From: Turbatrix aceti | Lineage: Eukaryota > Nematoda > Chromadorea > Rhabditida > Panagrolaimidae | NCBI GenBank assembly: GCA_963969345.1 | Contig: OZ017768.1 | Span: 11,262,193 to 11,326,192, forward strand | DNA length: 64,000 nt | Direction of reading: 5' to 3' | Shown: one piece after another, positions 22,891 to 32,714 of the stretch | Layout of the letters: every line of letters starts with the position of its first letter | Numbering within the stretch: the first letter of the stretch is position 1 | Notes under the pieces: generated by a model | What the model was told of the DNA's origin: nothing | What the model saw: only the letters and a program-made list of their open reading frames with translations | Database searches by the model: none | Program-made: the position numbers and the translations under genes

Positions 22891-23193
22891 TCAGCTGATT
22901 CGCTTATAGACACCCAAACAAACTTTGCAACGCGGGCAATAGTGTTCGACGTCTCGGCACGAATCCAACACACAGGGGATCCAGCAGCAGAGTCCTAATC
23001 CGACTATGAAGAGAAGGAATACAAAGAGCCACGTGAATAAACCGATTTTGTACTGAACTTCGGTGACAATTTCTTCGTGGCAGTGTGGACATTTGCAGCG
23101 CGTAGGATCCGCGGTAAAGATGATTGGAATACCAGTAGTATTAGTAGCTCCGCCGTCGCTCCGTGGAGTGCCATCAGTCCCCGAGCTAGTCAT
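22891..23193 (-). CDS. LITAF-domain protein 2, single exon, 100 aa
   Basis: Start at the ATG 23193 (MTSSGTDGTPRSDGG), then CPHC, a hydrophobic stretch (LFTWLFVFLLFIVGLGLCCWIP) and HYCPRC. It is almost only the LITAF domain with a short Ser/Thr/Gly tail; PSAP and PPxY motifs of gene 1 are missing. The frame is open upstream but that part lacks family similarity. Probably an endosomal/lysosomal membrane protein. Tandem paralogue on the same strand as genes 1 and 4. Confidence 0.85.
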   Translation of the reverse strand: MTSSGTDGTPRSDGGATNTTGIPIIFTADPTRCKCPHCHEEIVTEVQYKIGLFTWLFVFLLFIVGLGLCCWIPCVLDSCRDVEHYCPRCKVCLGVYKRIS

Positions 23194-23384
23194 TTCTCTA
23201 GTGTCAGTCCGTTTCTCTGCCAGAGAGTAAATGAAAAGAGCTGCTTTGTCGCACACATTTAGCAACGCTAAATTTGCATACAAAAAAAAACTGATGTTGT
23301 TCAAAATTCGTGCCAGATTCAGAAACTTTTTTTACATAGTTGATTTTACATACATTTACTCATGTCAGTCGGCACATTCGCTTG

Positions 23385-23620
23385 CCGGCCCCTCGGAAAA
23401 GCTCTGCAAGTAAGGCAGTAGTGCTCGACGTTCTGACACGAGTCCACAACAAAAGAAATCCGGCCAGAATCCAAACAGAAAGAAGACACCTTCGAGAAGC
23501 CATGTTAACAAACCAGCACTGTGCTTAACTTTTGTAACAATGTTTTCGTGGCAATTGTGACACCTGCATTGTGCAGGATCCTAACCAAAATTTCCATCTG
23601 TGACGTAAATTACTGTGTAT
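23385..23620 (-). pseudogene. LITAF-domain pseudogene
   Basis: Minus strand shows DGNFG, a stop, DPAQCRCHNCHENIVTKV, a hydrophobic part beginning LLTWLLEGVFFLFGFW, then a shift of frame before the remains of the second zinc half (EHYCLTC in another frame). Both lesions lie within the domain. The order matches gene 1 (also DGNFG before the first Cys pair), so it is a decayed tandem copy of that gene. Confidence 0.8.
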
Positions 23621-24029
23621 AAATAGTGCGGTTGACAACATTTGAATGTGCATCGAGGCCTATTGGAGCATCCATGGGAATAGTACCAGATTCGTGCGGA
23701 AACGGAGGCGGAGCAGGAAATTTATTATTCAATTAATATCAAAATAATAGAATTTTTTTATAGATTTTATTATACTTTCAGTTTTTGGGGCCCCTAGAGT
23801 GCGCAGCTCGCAGGGGGGAGGGATACATAGTACGTTGCTATATGGCTTTATTTAAAAATTACGTCACTACAATTTGAGATGATTTGCTTTGCCAGATTAA
23901 CGTTTTTGTTTTAGGTTAAACGTTGAAGAACGCATTGTCTCAATTAATGTTTGCACTGGGGCCAAGTTTAATTGCTTTGCACCCGGATGACAGCTTCTCA
24001 CGTTTACTAGACAAACAGTTTTCCGGGAA

Positions 24030-24038
24030 TATAAAAAG
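24030..24038 (+). promoter_or_regulatory. TATA box of YG-rich peptide gene copy 1
   Basis: TATAAAAAG lies 87 bases before the ATG, in the conserved block GGGAATATAAAAAGGATCGC. Its strict conservation in the inverted copy and (as GTATAAAAGG) in the relic supports a core promoter typical of strongly inducible genes. Confidence 0.7.
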
Positions 24039-24116
24039 GATCGCCGGCACGTCAGCAAGTCATCGCATTCACCGATTGCTCCTGTTTCTACCCGCATCCT
24101 CTGCAAAGAACGTAAA

Positions 24117-24359
24117 ATGTCGTCTGTCAAGTCGATCATCGTCCTCGCTGTCCTCGCTCTCCTCGCAGGCTTCTTCGTCGCTCCGCAAGCCACCGAAGCT
24201 CAAGTCTACGGATACGGATGGCCCGGATATGGTTACGGAACCTACGGCTACGGCTATGGCTATCCTAGCTATGCAGGATACGTCTACGGCAAGCGTGATG
24301 CTGGATTCGGGCCCGGTCCCGCATTCAACACCCAGCAGCAGCAACAGGGACATCACTAG
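24117..24359 (+). CDS. Tyr/Gly-rich secreted peptide (nlp-29/caenacin-like), copy 1
   Basis: Single exon, 80 residues. Signal peptide MSSVKSIIVLAVLALLAGFF, cleavage probably after ATEA. Mature part is a run of YGYG/YGYP units, then a KR pair (residues about 61-62), then a Gln-rich tail ending GHH. The layout matches nematode nlp-29/cnc-type peptides, epidermal antimicrobial candidates induced by infection or wounding; the assignment rests on composition only. TATA box upstream at 24030; AATAAA downstream at 24461-24466. Copy 2 at 26601 encodes the same protein. Confidence 0.8.
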   Translation: MSSVKSIIVLAVLALLAGFFVAPQATEAQVYGYGWPGYGYGTYGYGYGYPSYAGYVYGKRDAGFGPGPAFNTQQQQQGHH

Positions 24360-24485
24360 CCAGTCGCCTTCGAATGCATATAACTACCCCTAATGTTTAT
24401 CTGATATCATTTCCATCCTGCAGTATCTAGTATTCGAATTTGTGTTTAACCGCACGGTAAAATAAAACAAATGCAATTTCGATGA

Positions 24486-24848
24486 AGTGGGAAAAACGGT
24501 TAACCCATTTGATAATTTTTTCAAATCATCAGTTCAACTAAATCATCAGTCTCAATAAAGAGGTGGAAAAAAGGGAAGTGCAAAAGTGCAAATGGCAAAC
24601 CTGTAACGGCCGTAATGCATTTTTCTAATATCTGAAAAAAAAACAATTTGTAAATATCATTGCGAGGCTCAAAATTAATATTTTTGCACAAAACTTGGCT
24701 CGTTACGTTATTCAGGACATGTGTGATCAATTGGTTTTTAAATCATGTCTTCAACTTACGAACTGATTTTACACGAAAGCTTCAAAGTGAACACACTACG
24801 CGCGCGCGCATGCTTTTTGCCCCCATTGTACGAAGTGTAAATCCTGTG
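24486..24848. other. Intergenic left of the hAT-like MITE
   Basis: AT-rich; a CGCGCGCG run near 24800. No gene seen. Confidence 0.5.
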
Positions 24849-24856
24849 CACACACC

Positions 24857-25194
24857 CAGGGTGGCAAAAGAGGGGATTCCCATGGGAGTCCCATAGAAAA
24901 TATCGCGGAAATTGTCCCGGGATATCACGGAATTTTGAAAACGCGCGATCCCGCATAAAATAACGCCGTTATTTTAGGCATTTTTTTTCTTTCCAATTAA
25001 GCGACGGATTTTATTTTCATTGCTCATTTTATTACATTAATAAAGTAAGTGCGTTTTTGGATATATTTTTTGCACGAATATGTACTGTTTTAAAAGTACC
25101 AAAAAATATCCCCGGGGACTCCCATGTGACTCCCCGGGGAATCCCATGGGATAATTCCCCTATTTCTAACTCCTATGGGAGCTTCGCCACCCTG
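24857..25194. mobile_element. Non-autonomous hAT-like transposon (MITE), 338 bp
   Basis: Ends CAGGGTGGC (24857-24865) and GCCACCCTG (25186-25194) are perfect 9-base inverted repeats, extending imperfectly as CAGGGTGGCRAA. The 8 bases CACACACC flank both ends (24849-24856 and 25195-25202), a target duplication of the length made by hAT transposases, and CAGGG is a common hAT terminus. The interior has several short palindromes (CCCATGGG, CCCCGGGG) and no transposase frame. Confidence 0.88.
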
Positions 25195-25475
25195 CACACA
25201 CCACGACCAATATCCGAGTTGGCTTTCCTTGAGTTTATTTGTTTTCATCTGTTTTGGCACACCTTTATTTTTTTTCAACAATATACAAGTTGTAAAAACA
25301 AATTCAGTAAAGGTTCGAATATGTAGTATTTTATGTATCAAGATAAACGTTCTGAATCATTTGTGAATACGAACATTTACTGTTAACATTGGTTGTGACG
25401 CATGTTATAAAATTTTGAATAGTCAATTTAAAATTTTAGGAACATTGATAACTTTCTTTGTTTTTGAGTGTTACG

Positions 25476-26159
25476 CTATGCGGTATTGCTGGATCCACGT
25501 TTGGAAAGACGGGCACAGCTGCCAATAAGGCTGTCGCAGACCGGACAGTAGTGCTCGACGTCTTTGAAGCCCTTTGAAAACAAAACAAAAAAATATGCAC
25601 CTAGAAAATTATACACGTAGTTGTTTTAGCATGCCCAGGAATCATAAAGAAACTCCGAGAAGGATCAGTTCGACACAAAAATCACTATCATTCCTGCCTG
25701 TACCTTACCCCATCATCATGAACACAAGAAAGATGGTAATCCACTGACAATAACCCGCTGTAAATCGAATTTGCGTTTGAATATCGCTATTGCACCTGTG
25801 ACAGCGAATGCGAATAGGCCGGCGTTTTTCTTTTGCCTCTTCGAAAGTTGAAACCACAACACTGTCGTCCGGGATGGATACCGCCTTGTACGCAGCGTTG
25901 ACTAGCAATCCACGTTCCGATGTCCCAGACTGCTGGCTGATATCTTGAGTCGAGGATTCGTGGTCGTCCACTGAAAAAGTTAAATTATATGGAAACTTAA
26001 CGTGTAAAATAAGGACGAACCGCAACCTGGTGGAACAGATACTATTTGTTGATTCTCTTGAACTGAGTGTGTGGATTGCGCCGGTTTGCCTAAATTTGGG
26101 GTTTCACAAAAACAGTCAACAAAAAAAAACTCACTTATTTCGTTATTCGAGTTACTCAT
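25476..26159 (-). CDS. LITAF-like gene 4, model incomplete (possible pseudogene)
   Basis: Exons 26159-26135, 26089-26027, 25970-25709 join in phase and give MSNSNNEIS ... RCHRCNSDIQTQIRFTAGYCQW ... MMM. A further 3' frame, about 25570-25476, gives FKDVEHYCPVCDSLIG and a stop. These are the two zinc halves of a LITAF domain. The piece expected between them (hydrophobic core ending CCWIPF) cannot be found in an open frame; the intervening 130 bases have stops in the likely frames. Either an unusual exon was missed or the gene is decaying. The usual PPxY motif is absent, though PP occurs in SVPP. It lies between the inverted copies of the YG-rich peptide gene. Confidence 0.55.
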
Positions 26160-26600
26160 AGCTACTGAAGTTGCTTTAGAATAAGGTTAGCAAGTGTTAT
26201 GGAAGCTTGAGGAAAAAAAGCAGGCGTATCACGGGTAAGCGACAGGTGAAAAATACTTGTCATTTTAAATCGACACTGTCCGTCGACACTTGCTCCTTTT
26301 TTTTATCAGATAAATTTGTGTGTGTGGAGGGGGACCGTCACAATTTCTGAGAAAGATGGCTGAAAATGCCAACTTCACTTTGAATAAATTATAAAATACC
26401 GCAATCGTCATTTTAGAAAAGATCTATTTTACTCGATCGTCGCTTAGCCTGCACCCCGTGTGAATGTCATTAGAACATCAAAGTTGCATTTGTTTTATTT
26501 TACCGCGCGGTTCAAAACAAATTCGAATACTAGATACTGCAGGATGGAAATGATATCAGATAAACGTTAGGGGTAGTTATATGCATTCGAAGGCGACTGG

Positions 26601-26843
26601 CTAGTGATGTCCTTGTTGCTGCTGCTGGGTGTTGAATGCGGGACCGGGCCCGAATCCAGCATCACGCTTGCCGTAGACGTATCCTGCATAGCTAGGATAG
26701 CCATAGCCGTAGCCGTAGGTTCCGTAACCATATCCGGGCCATCCGTATCCGTAGACTTGAGCTTCGGTGGCTTGCGGAGCGACGAAGAAGCCTGCGAGGA
26801 GAGCGAGGACAGCGAGGACGATGATCGACTTGACGGACGACAT
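26601..26843 (-). CDS. Tyr/Gly-rich secreted peptide (nlp-29/caenacin-like), copy 2
   Basis: 80 residues, identical in sequence to copy 1 at 24117 but on the opposite strand. Signal peptide, YGYG repeats, KR pair and Gln-rich tail as described there. Its own TATA box lies at 26922-26930 and a poly(A)-type AATAAA occurs in the 3' UTR, so both copies look expressible. Confidence 0.8.
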   Translation of the reverse strand: MSSVKSIIVLAVLALLAGFFVAPQATEAQVYGYGWPGYGYGTYGYGYGYPSYAGYVYGKRDAGFGPGPAFNTQQQQQGHH

Positions 26844-26921
26844 TTTACGTTCTTTGCAGAGGATGCGGGTAGAAACAGGAGCAATCGGTGAATGCGATGA
26901 CTTGCTGACGTGCCGGCGATC

Positions 26922-26930
26922 CTTTTTATA
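26922..26930 (-). promoter_or_regulatory. TATA box of YG-rich peptide gene copy 2
   Basis: TATAAAAAG on the minus strand, at the same distance from the ATG as in copy 1. Confidence 0.7.
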
Positions 26931-27125
26931 TTCCCGGAAAACTGTTTGTCTAGTAAACGTGAGAAGCTGTCATCCGGGTGCAAAGCAATTAAACTTGGCC
27001 CCAGTGCAAACATCAAGGCTCTTTGTTCTTCAACGTTTCTGCAAAGTTGACGTTGACTGATCCAAGGATACAAAAATAACTAGTTTATCAAACTTTTTTG
27101 AATGCGTCTTGAGTTTTTTTTTGCG

Positions 27126-27260
27126 GAATTGCTTTATTTTGGGATCACTGAGTTTCGCTTGATCTTGGAGGTATAAAAGGCGTAGCCGGCAGTCTGCAAG
27201 TCATCGCGTTCCCCGATTCGTATTCGATTTGTGTTCGCGCCACATGGTAAAATAAAAACC
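27126..27260 (+). pseudogene. Relic YG-rich peptide unit lacking its coding region
   Basis: On the plus strand: a TATA block GTATAAAAGG, then GCCGGCAGTCTGCAAGTCATCG as in the 5' UTR of the intact copies, then after CCCGATTCG it jumps to GTATTCGATTTGTGTT ... GGTAAAATAAAA of the 3' UTR. The whole coding region is missing. The junction lies near 27216-27222, where short GATTCG/ATTCG similarity could have promoted the deletion. Confidence 0.75.
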
Positions 27261-27508
27261 AATATCTTTAAATTGCTCATTTTCCTATGGCGCATTTGTA
27301 TCACACAACTGTGGAAAAAGATTTTTTTTTCTATTTATTGATTCCGAAAATCATAAATTTTATTCATTGAACGTCAATTCGGCTAGATAATTCATCTTGG
27401 GCGTGAAAGCGTAACAAGTTGACAACGCCAATGTTTAGAATGACATTACAACTCGAAAATGGCACAAAGGTGTTTCAGACATATTTGCAAATTACAAAAA
27501 ATATAATT
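27261..27508. other. Spacer to the 3' end of the FERM gene
   Basis: AT-rich; presumably holds the 3' UTR of the minus-strand FERM gene. Nothing else seen. Confidence 0.5.
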
Positions 27509-30500
27509 TTAAAAATCCGTCCACAAAAGACCACTTCTGTTTGTTGTATGGGCCTGGGACGATGCTTGGGAGACGTCGGCGGACGACGTTTCATCGTTGC
27601 TTGTCGGACTCGTTGCCAGTTCAACCGGAGGTGCGGGAAGTTCTTCGTCGGCGACATCGCTGCTCTCAGCCTGCGCCACCGGGGCCACTGTTGTAGACGT
27701 CGTAGTCGTGGGCGTGCCTCCGCACGTGCCGGAAACGACCGGGGAGTCAAAACGAACAGTTGCAGGTTGTGTCTTGCGACGGGGATCATTGCGCTTGGAC
27801 GCAGATGACAGCTGTGATGCTTTGGGTCGGCCGACGCCACCTCCTCGATCAGAAGACACCGAACGGCGACGAAGGACGTAATCCATAACGTTGCCGGTAT
27901 CGGGGTTGGTTGGGGAGATGGAGTGGTCCTGGGATGAAAAACTGTCCTGGGAAGGAAGCCTGCGGCGTTGCACCTGAAGAAATCATACTGTACTTTTTAG
28001 CTTTCATAAATTTTATCAAAATCATCTTTTTCAGAAATCTTTTTTTTATCCGAAAAAAAACTGAATACATCAAAAAAGTTCTCACCAAATCAATGCCCCG
28101 CCTCGAGACTTCCACGCTGGCAGGTGACGATCCAGGAGCAAATGTGCTCATAGCATGTGAGCTACCTGTACCCGCACCTGTCGTAGTCATCGACGTGGAA
28201 CTCATCGACGTCCCTCCGCTATCCAATGTTCGCATCGTCAGGGTATACGGTATATTACCATTAAGCAGGTGAAGTTTCTTAACGTCAGGCGTATCTTCAT
28301 CCTCAATTTCGATAGCTTGTGGCTGTTTGCCCTTGGACACAACAGACATGGATGCTGCGTCTTTGAGAATAGAATCGAGAGGTTCAAGCATCTTATCCAA
28401 GTTGACAGGTGTAATTTCTACCGGATTGTTGTTGTTGTAATTGTTGGAGGGAGTTAATTCGGATTTAGATGCAAGTTGTGACTCAGACGCCGGTTCTGCG
28501 GACTTCTGTGGAACAGACTGAGGTTGTAGGGCAGGCTGGGGAGGTTGAAGAGGAGTCGTAGGCTTGGCAGCCACTGGGGGCGGCGTTCGCTTTGGAGCCT
28601 GCAAAATTCATTGCATTATGCATTTTTTCTGTGTTCGATTTTAGGAGTGATGAGTTTGATAGGCCGAGAGAACTAGGGGTGGGTGAGTGATAAACGAGCC
28701 TTAAGGGATGCATTATAAGCGCTTGAAGCCCCAAGGCACGCTCCAGCATGCGTGAAAATAAGGCATAATGCTTTTTTTACCAGTTTTTGACTGGGATCTT
28801 TTGTTGGGGCAAATAATAAAAAGCAAGATTGTTTTTGTATATAAAAAAAATAATTTTTTTTTCATATTTTAGAAAAAAATACTATTATACAAAAAATATA
28901 CTCACCTCATCATCGTTTCTCACCGGGGGAGGAGGAATATTTTTCGGTTTTGGCGGAATCACAGGCTTCTCTCTTTTGTCCTTCTTTGAAAGAATAGCCT
29001 CCCTGACCGTAATGCCCTCAGGCGTGACCACAATGTTATCGCTGTGAATCACCTTTCCCCTCAGTGGTCCTGTAGCGCCGTAAGTCGCTGGGGTACCCCT
29101 GCCGCTGTCCTCCTCGCTCTCCTGTCGTGGAGGTGCTGTCGTTGCAATAGACCTGAATCCTCCGGACGCTGATTCTGCTACACTCGATGGTGTAAACGTA
29201 GACTGAGCAGGTGGAGGCTGTCGAACCCGATGAACCAGTGCGTAGTTCCCCTCACCGGTTACTGATGGTATTTGTTGGATTGTAGCAGATCGGGTCGTGA
29301 CTGGAGGCGAATCTCTGGACAATACAACGGGTCGAATGATAGTAGCCGGTGTGGCAGGCTGTATGATTGCGTTGGGACCGTCGATCGGCACTGGCACGGA
29401 ATCTCTGAACCGGGCCATGCCCCCTGCAGCCATGCTCTGTCGGCAGACAGCTGCATACCGGGCCCGGCGATCTCGGTCGGAGTCTTCGTCTTCTGAAGGG
29501 GACCTGCGCTTGTTGACACGCTTGACAACAACATTTCCGATTCTTTTAGTTGTGAAAGTAGTGGAAAGCACTCGAGGGTCGGTGGGTGTTGCTCCGATGT
29601 CAGAAGACGAAGAAGCGTGATCGTCGTGGAGTTTGTAAGACCCTTCAGACGTGTTATCCAGGAAGTACTCCATGGGGGCGTTGGGGTTGGAAACTTGTTC
29701 GAGAAAATCTCCAGACGCGGATTTCGGATTACCAGCGGGGGTTGAGTTGAGTTCAAACTCCCGGCAGATGATCTTGATATCGTCGCCTAGGACGTTGGGC
29801 AGGGATACCGACATTGGATCTTCTCCAGAAGACTGAACAATAGCAAACGGCTTGGTTGGCGGATTCCTTGATGAAACAGGTCCCTCAACGTCCGAAACAC
29901 AATTTCTATCCTCCACTATAGAGTCTGCATCTGTCACCTGAGGATGAGTGCTTCTGGGTCTCGGTTTTCTGGAAGGATAGTAAACCTCAGCCTGGCTCCT
30001 GACAGCTCCATTGCCCTGTGTCTCGCCGGGTTGGCGGCCGGTCGTAGCATCAAAAGGTGCAATGCGGGTGCCATCGATGACTGCCGTCACGTGTTGCGAA
30101 GGCGGATTGCTGGTGACGCTGGCCGGACGAATCTGCCTCGAAAAAGGCTCTCGACGCTTGTGGTGCTCGCGAACGTAGTCGATGAGTTGCTTCTGCGTCC
30201 GACCGTGGTAGCGAAAGGATGAGCCACGGCTGAAGAGACGATGTTCTTTTTTTGACGACTCGTTGATTTCCGTGCAACGGAAAAAGGCGTGGTGTTCGAC
30301 GCATTTTTTCCAAAAATTTTTGCACTCATTTCTGGTGTCGAATGTAAACTCGACCGTTTCCTTGTAATAGGGCTGAAAAAAATTATGAATTTGGTTTCAA
30401 AATAATAATTTTAAAAAACGCAAACAACATCTCGTATTTTCCTGCGTTTGGCACAAAAATCGCAAAACCATAAATATTTTCTTCATAATTTTTCTACAAT

Positions 30501-32714
30501 TTGCACACAATTTCTTTTTTTTAATAAAAACTCACATTGCTTTCGGGATGCAGCTTGATCATGAGCCTCTTTCTCTTGAAACTCAGCTTTCTGATCTTTG
30601 CCCACGAAAAAACTGACACACACTGTAGGTTGTGAAATACCCGAATACCACAATGTGCGACAGACAAATTTACGTCTGTTCCCTCGATATCCTTTGCAAT
30701 ATGCAGCTTAATGCCGTAGAAATCGCATCTTCTGGCAATTTCGAGGAGGGCTAAATCTGCTTCCCCGGGTGTCATCCCCCTGAAAATCAAATTGTTTTAC
30801 GCTCAACAGGGGTAAAGGTTGTAACTTACACCAATTGTTTGTGATTTTGCATTACCTTGATTTGGAAAGAAACAGTCTGGTTGGGGACAAAGGTAATGGG
30901 CGACAGGTAGGTATGGTCGGGGTAATCCTCAGTGGCAAAATCACCGCAGTCCGCTTGCACGATGTATGCAACCATGAGAGCTGCGGTGTTTTCGTTGCAG
31001 ACAAATTCGCCCTGGGCAAGGTCACGACGGATTTGAAGACTCATCAGATATCTGAAATTGAAAAAGATAACGATGAAAAAAAAATTCAAACCAAACATTT
31101 GTAAAAAAAATTAATCATTTTTTGTGAAACTTCTCACTTCAAAATTTTTTTAATGCAAACAAAAAATGTGAAACGAAATATTTATGAGCAAGTTTTGTGA
31201 AACATTGAAAAAAATTGTCAGTTTACTCCTTATGTCACCCTTTTCATAATTATTTCTTTTTTGTTTTCCAAAGTTTTTATTTATATTAGAGGGAGGATTT
31301 TTGCAACAAAAATTTGCAAGTTTTTCACAAACTTTTATAACTTTTTTGCCAAATAATTATTCGTAATTTTCCTTGGCATAAGATTATTCCGTATTAGTGC
31401 ACGAATTGCCAGTTACAATTGTCATTGATGATTTTTGTATTGTTCAAAGTATCGTCAGAACGGCATAAAATAATTTTTTGTTTCTATGGTATTCTCCAAA
31501 CAAAGCAAGCCTTCTACTTCGCTGAACAGCTATGATAAGTATGTACATAAACTATTGTTACAAGCACCCAGGAAGGCTAGCCACAGCCAAAAGATTATCG
31601 GTTCCAGGATTTTGGTCTCCTTTTTATCCCCTTCATGACCTATTCTCTTCGCTGCGCTGCATGTTGTTCAGCGTCGCCTCGCGCCTTCATCATCATGTCC
31701 AATTCCCAATTCGTTTCATTTCAGTACAGCGACATGAATATTAAATTATCCGCTTCCATCATGTAGCTAGCCAGCTGGCATAACCTATCTTATATATAAC
31801 ACCATATATTTTTTTATACTTATTTTCCAGAAGAAATGACTAAATCGAATAAAATGTGTTTACTATAAATTATTTTCCTCTATTTTTTCCCAGCGCATGT
31901 TTTTTTGCTTACCTCGTGTACTCTTCCTCGAGATCCGCTGGTGTGGGGGTATAAAACTTGACGATGAAAAAAAATCGTGCATCGCTATGGGTTGCCGTTA
32001 TTTGGCGCAGAATAGACTTTTCCTTGTCAAGCCATACCCGATTGCCGTACCCATCGATGAATTCGAGGCCAAAGTAATCGCTTTCCAGAAGATTGAGGTG
32101 GCGACAGACTTCGTCGAACAGGGCTTGTCCGATGGCTTTGTGCTGAAAAAAAAACAGGAATTGTTTTTTTTTAAATTTGTAATTAAAATACAATATTTTT
32201 ATATACTATAAAGTCAGAACAAATTTTTTAATCATTTTCAAAATTAAAAATTTTACAATAATTGAAATTAAACAAACACATTTTTGAATTCGAAATTTGT
32301 TTTATGAAAAAAACTCACTCCAAGATGAAAGACTGCCGTTGTGTCATCCAGCATGCGAACCTTGATGCACATGAGCTTTCCCTTGCGTGGATCCATGCCT
32401 GGGGGCGGCGGGAGTCCGACGCCATGAGGAATCTGTGACGTCGCAGGTATCGAGACGACCGAAGACGGCGGCTGTACGGTCGGCATGACGGCGAGTGGCG
32501 GCGACGACGACGACACTAACGTCGTCGAGCATAAGGTACGCGGAGGCTGAGAGCGATGACGGGGTACAACTGCAACCCTCGACTTTGTCGTTGTTCCACC
32601 GTAAAATATAGACGCTCCTCCACCACGAGAGCATGTTGCGCGAAAGTCACCGGGTGGAGGCCCGGTGGCACTGTTGTTTGGGGTGCGAAAGAATATTGCC
32701 GATGCGGCTGTCAT
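27509..32714 (-). CDS. frm-3: FERM-FA domain protein (FARP/FRM-3 type), 7 exons, about 1178 aa
   Basis: Exons 32714-32319, 32142-31913, 31051-30830, 30779-30536, 30372-28906, 28598-28086, 27973-27509; every phase agrees. After a 110-residue Pro/Ser-rich start comes a three-lobed FERM domain: KLMCIKVRMLDDT, LLESDYFGLEF, LQIRRDLAQGEF, LLEIARRCDFYGIKLH, FSWAKIRKLSFKRKRLMIKL, and CVEHHAFFR. Next is the FERM-adjacent block LFSRGSSFRYHGRTQKQ. The WAKIRKLSFKRKR signature fits FARP1/2, FRMD7 and nematode FRM-3 better than protein 4.1 or PTPN4. The remaining 700 residues are disordered (Pro, Ser, Thr) and there is no RhoGEF or PH domain, as in nematode FRM-3. The C-terminus WTDF fits a class I PDZ ligand. 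FERM proteins link membrane receptors to actin; FRM-3 helps cluster synaptic receptors with LIN-2/CASK. The symbol is by family resemblance only. Confidence 0.85.

Larger units (their letters stand above)
23918..24485 (+). repeat. Inverted repeat, left arm (YG-rich peptide gene unit)
   Basis: Arm of about 568 bases matching 26476-27038 in opposite orientation, with promoter, coding sequence and 3' UTR almost unchanged. The arms start at AAACGTTGAAGAAC and end near AAATGCAA. The spacer of about 2 kb carries a hAT-like MITE and the doubtful LITAF gene 4. Confidence 0.9.
26476..27038 (-). repeat. Inverted repeat, right arm (YG-rich peptide gene unit)
   Basis: Partner of 23918-24485. The arms are close to identical through promoter, coding part and 3' UTR and diverge sharply outside, suggesting a recent inverted duplication or continuing gene conversion. 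Confidence 0.9.

Noticed and set aside
28829..29756. Plus- and minus-strand alternative frames within the long FERM exon
   Set aside because: The FERM frame is continuous from the FERM-adjacent block through 489 codons; others are shadows.
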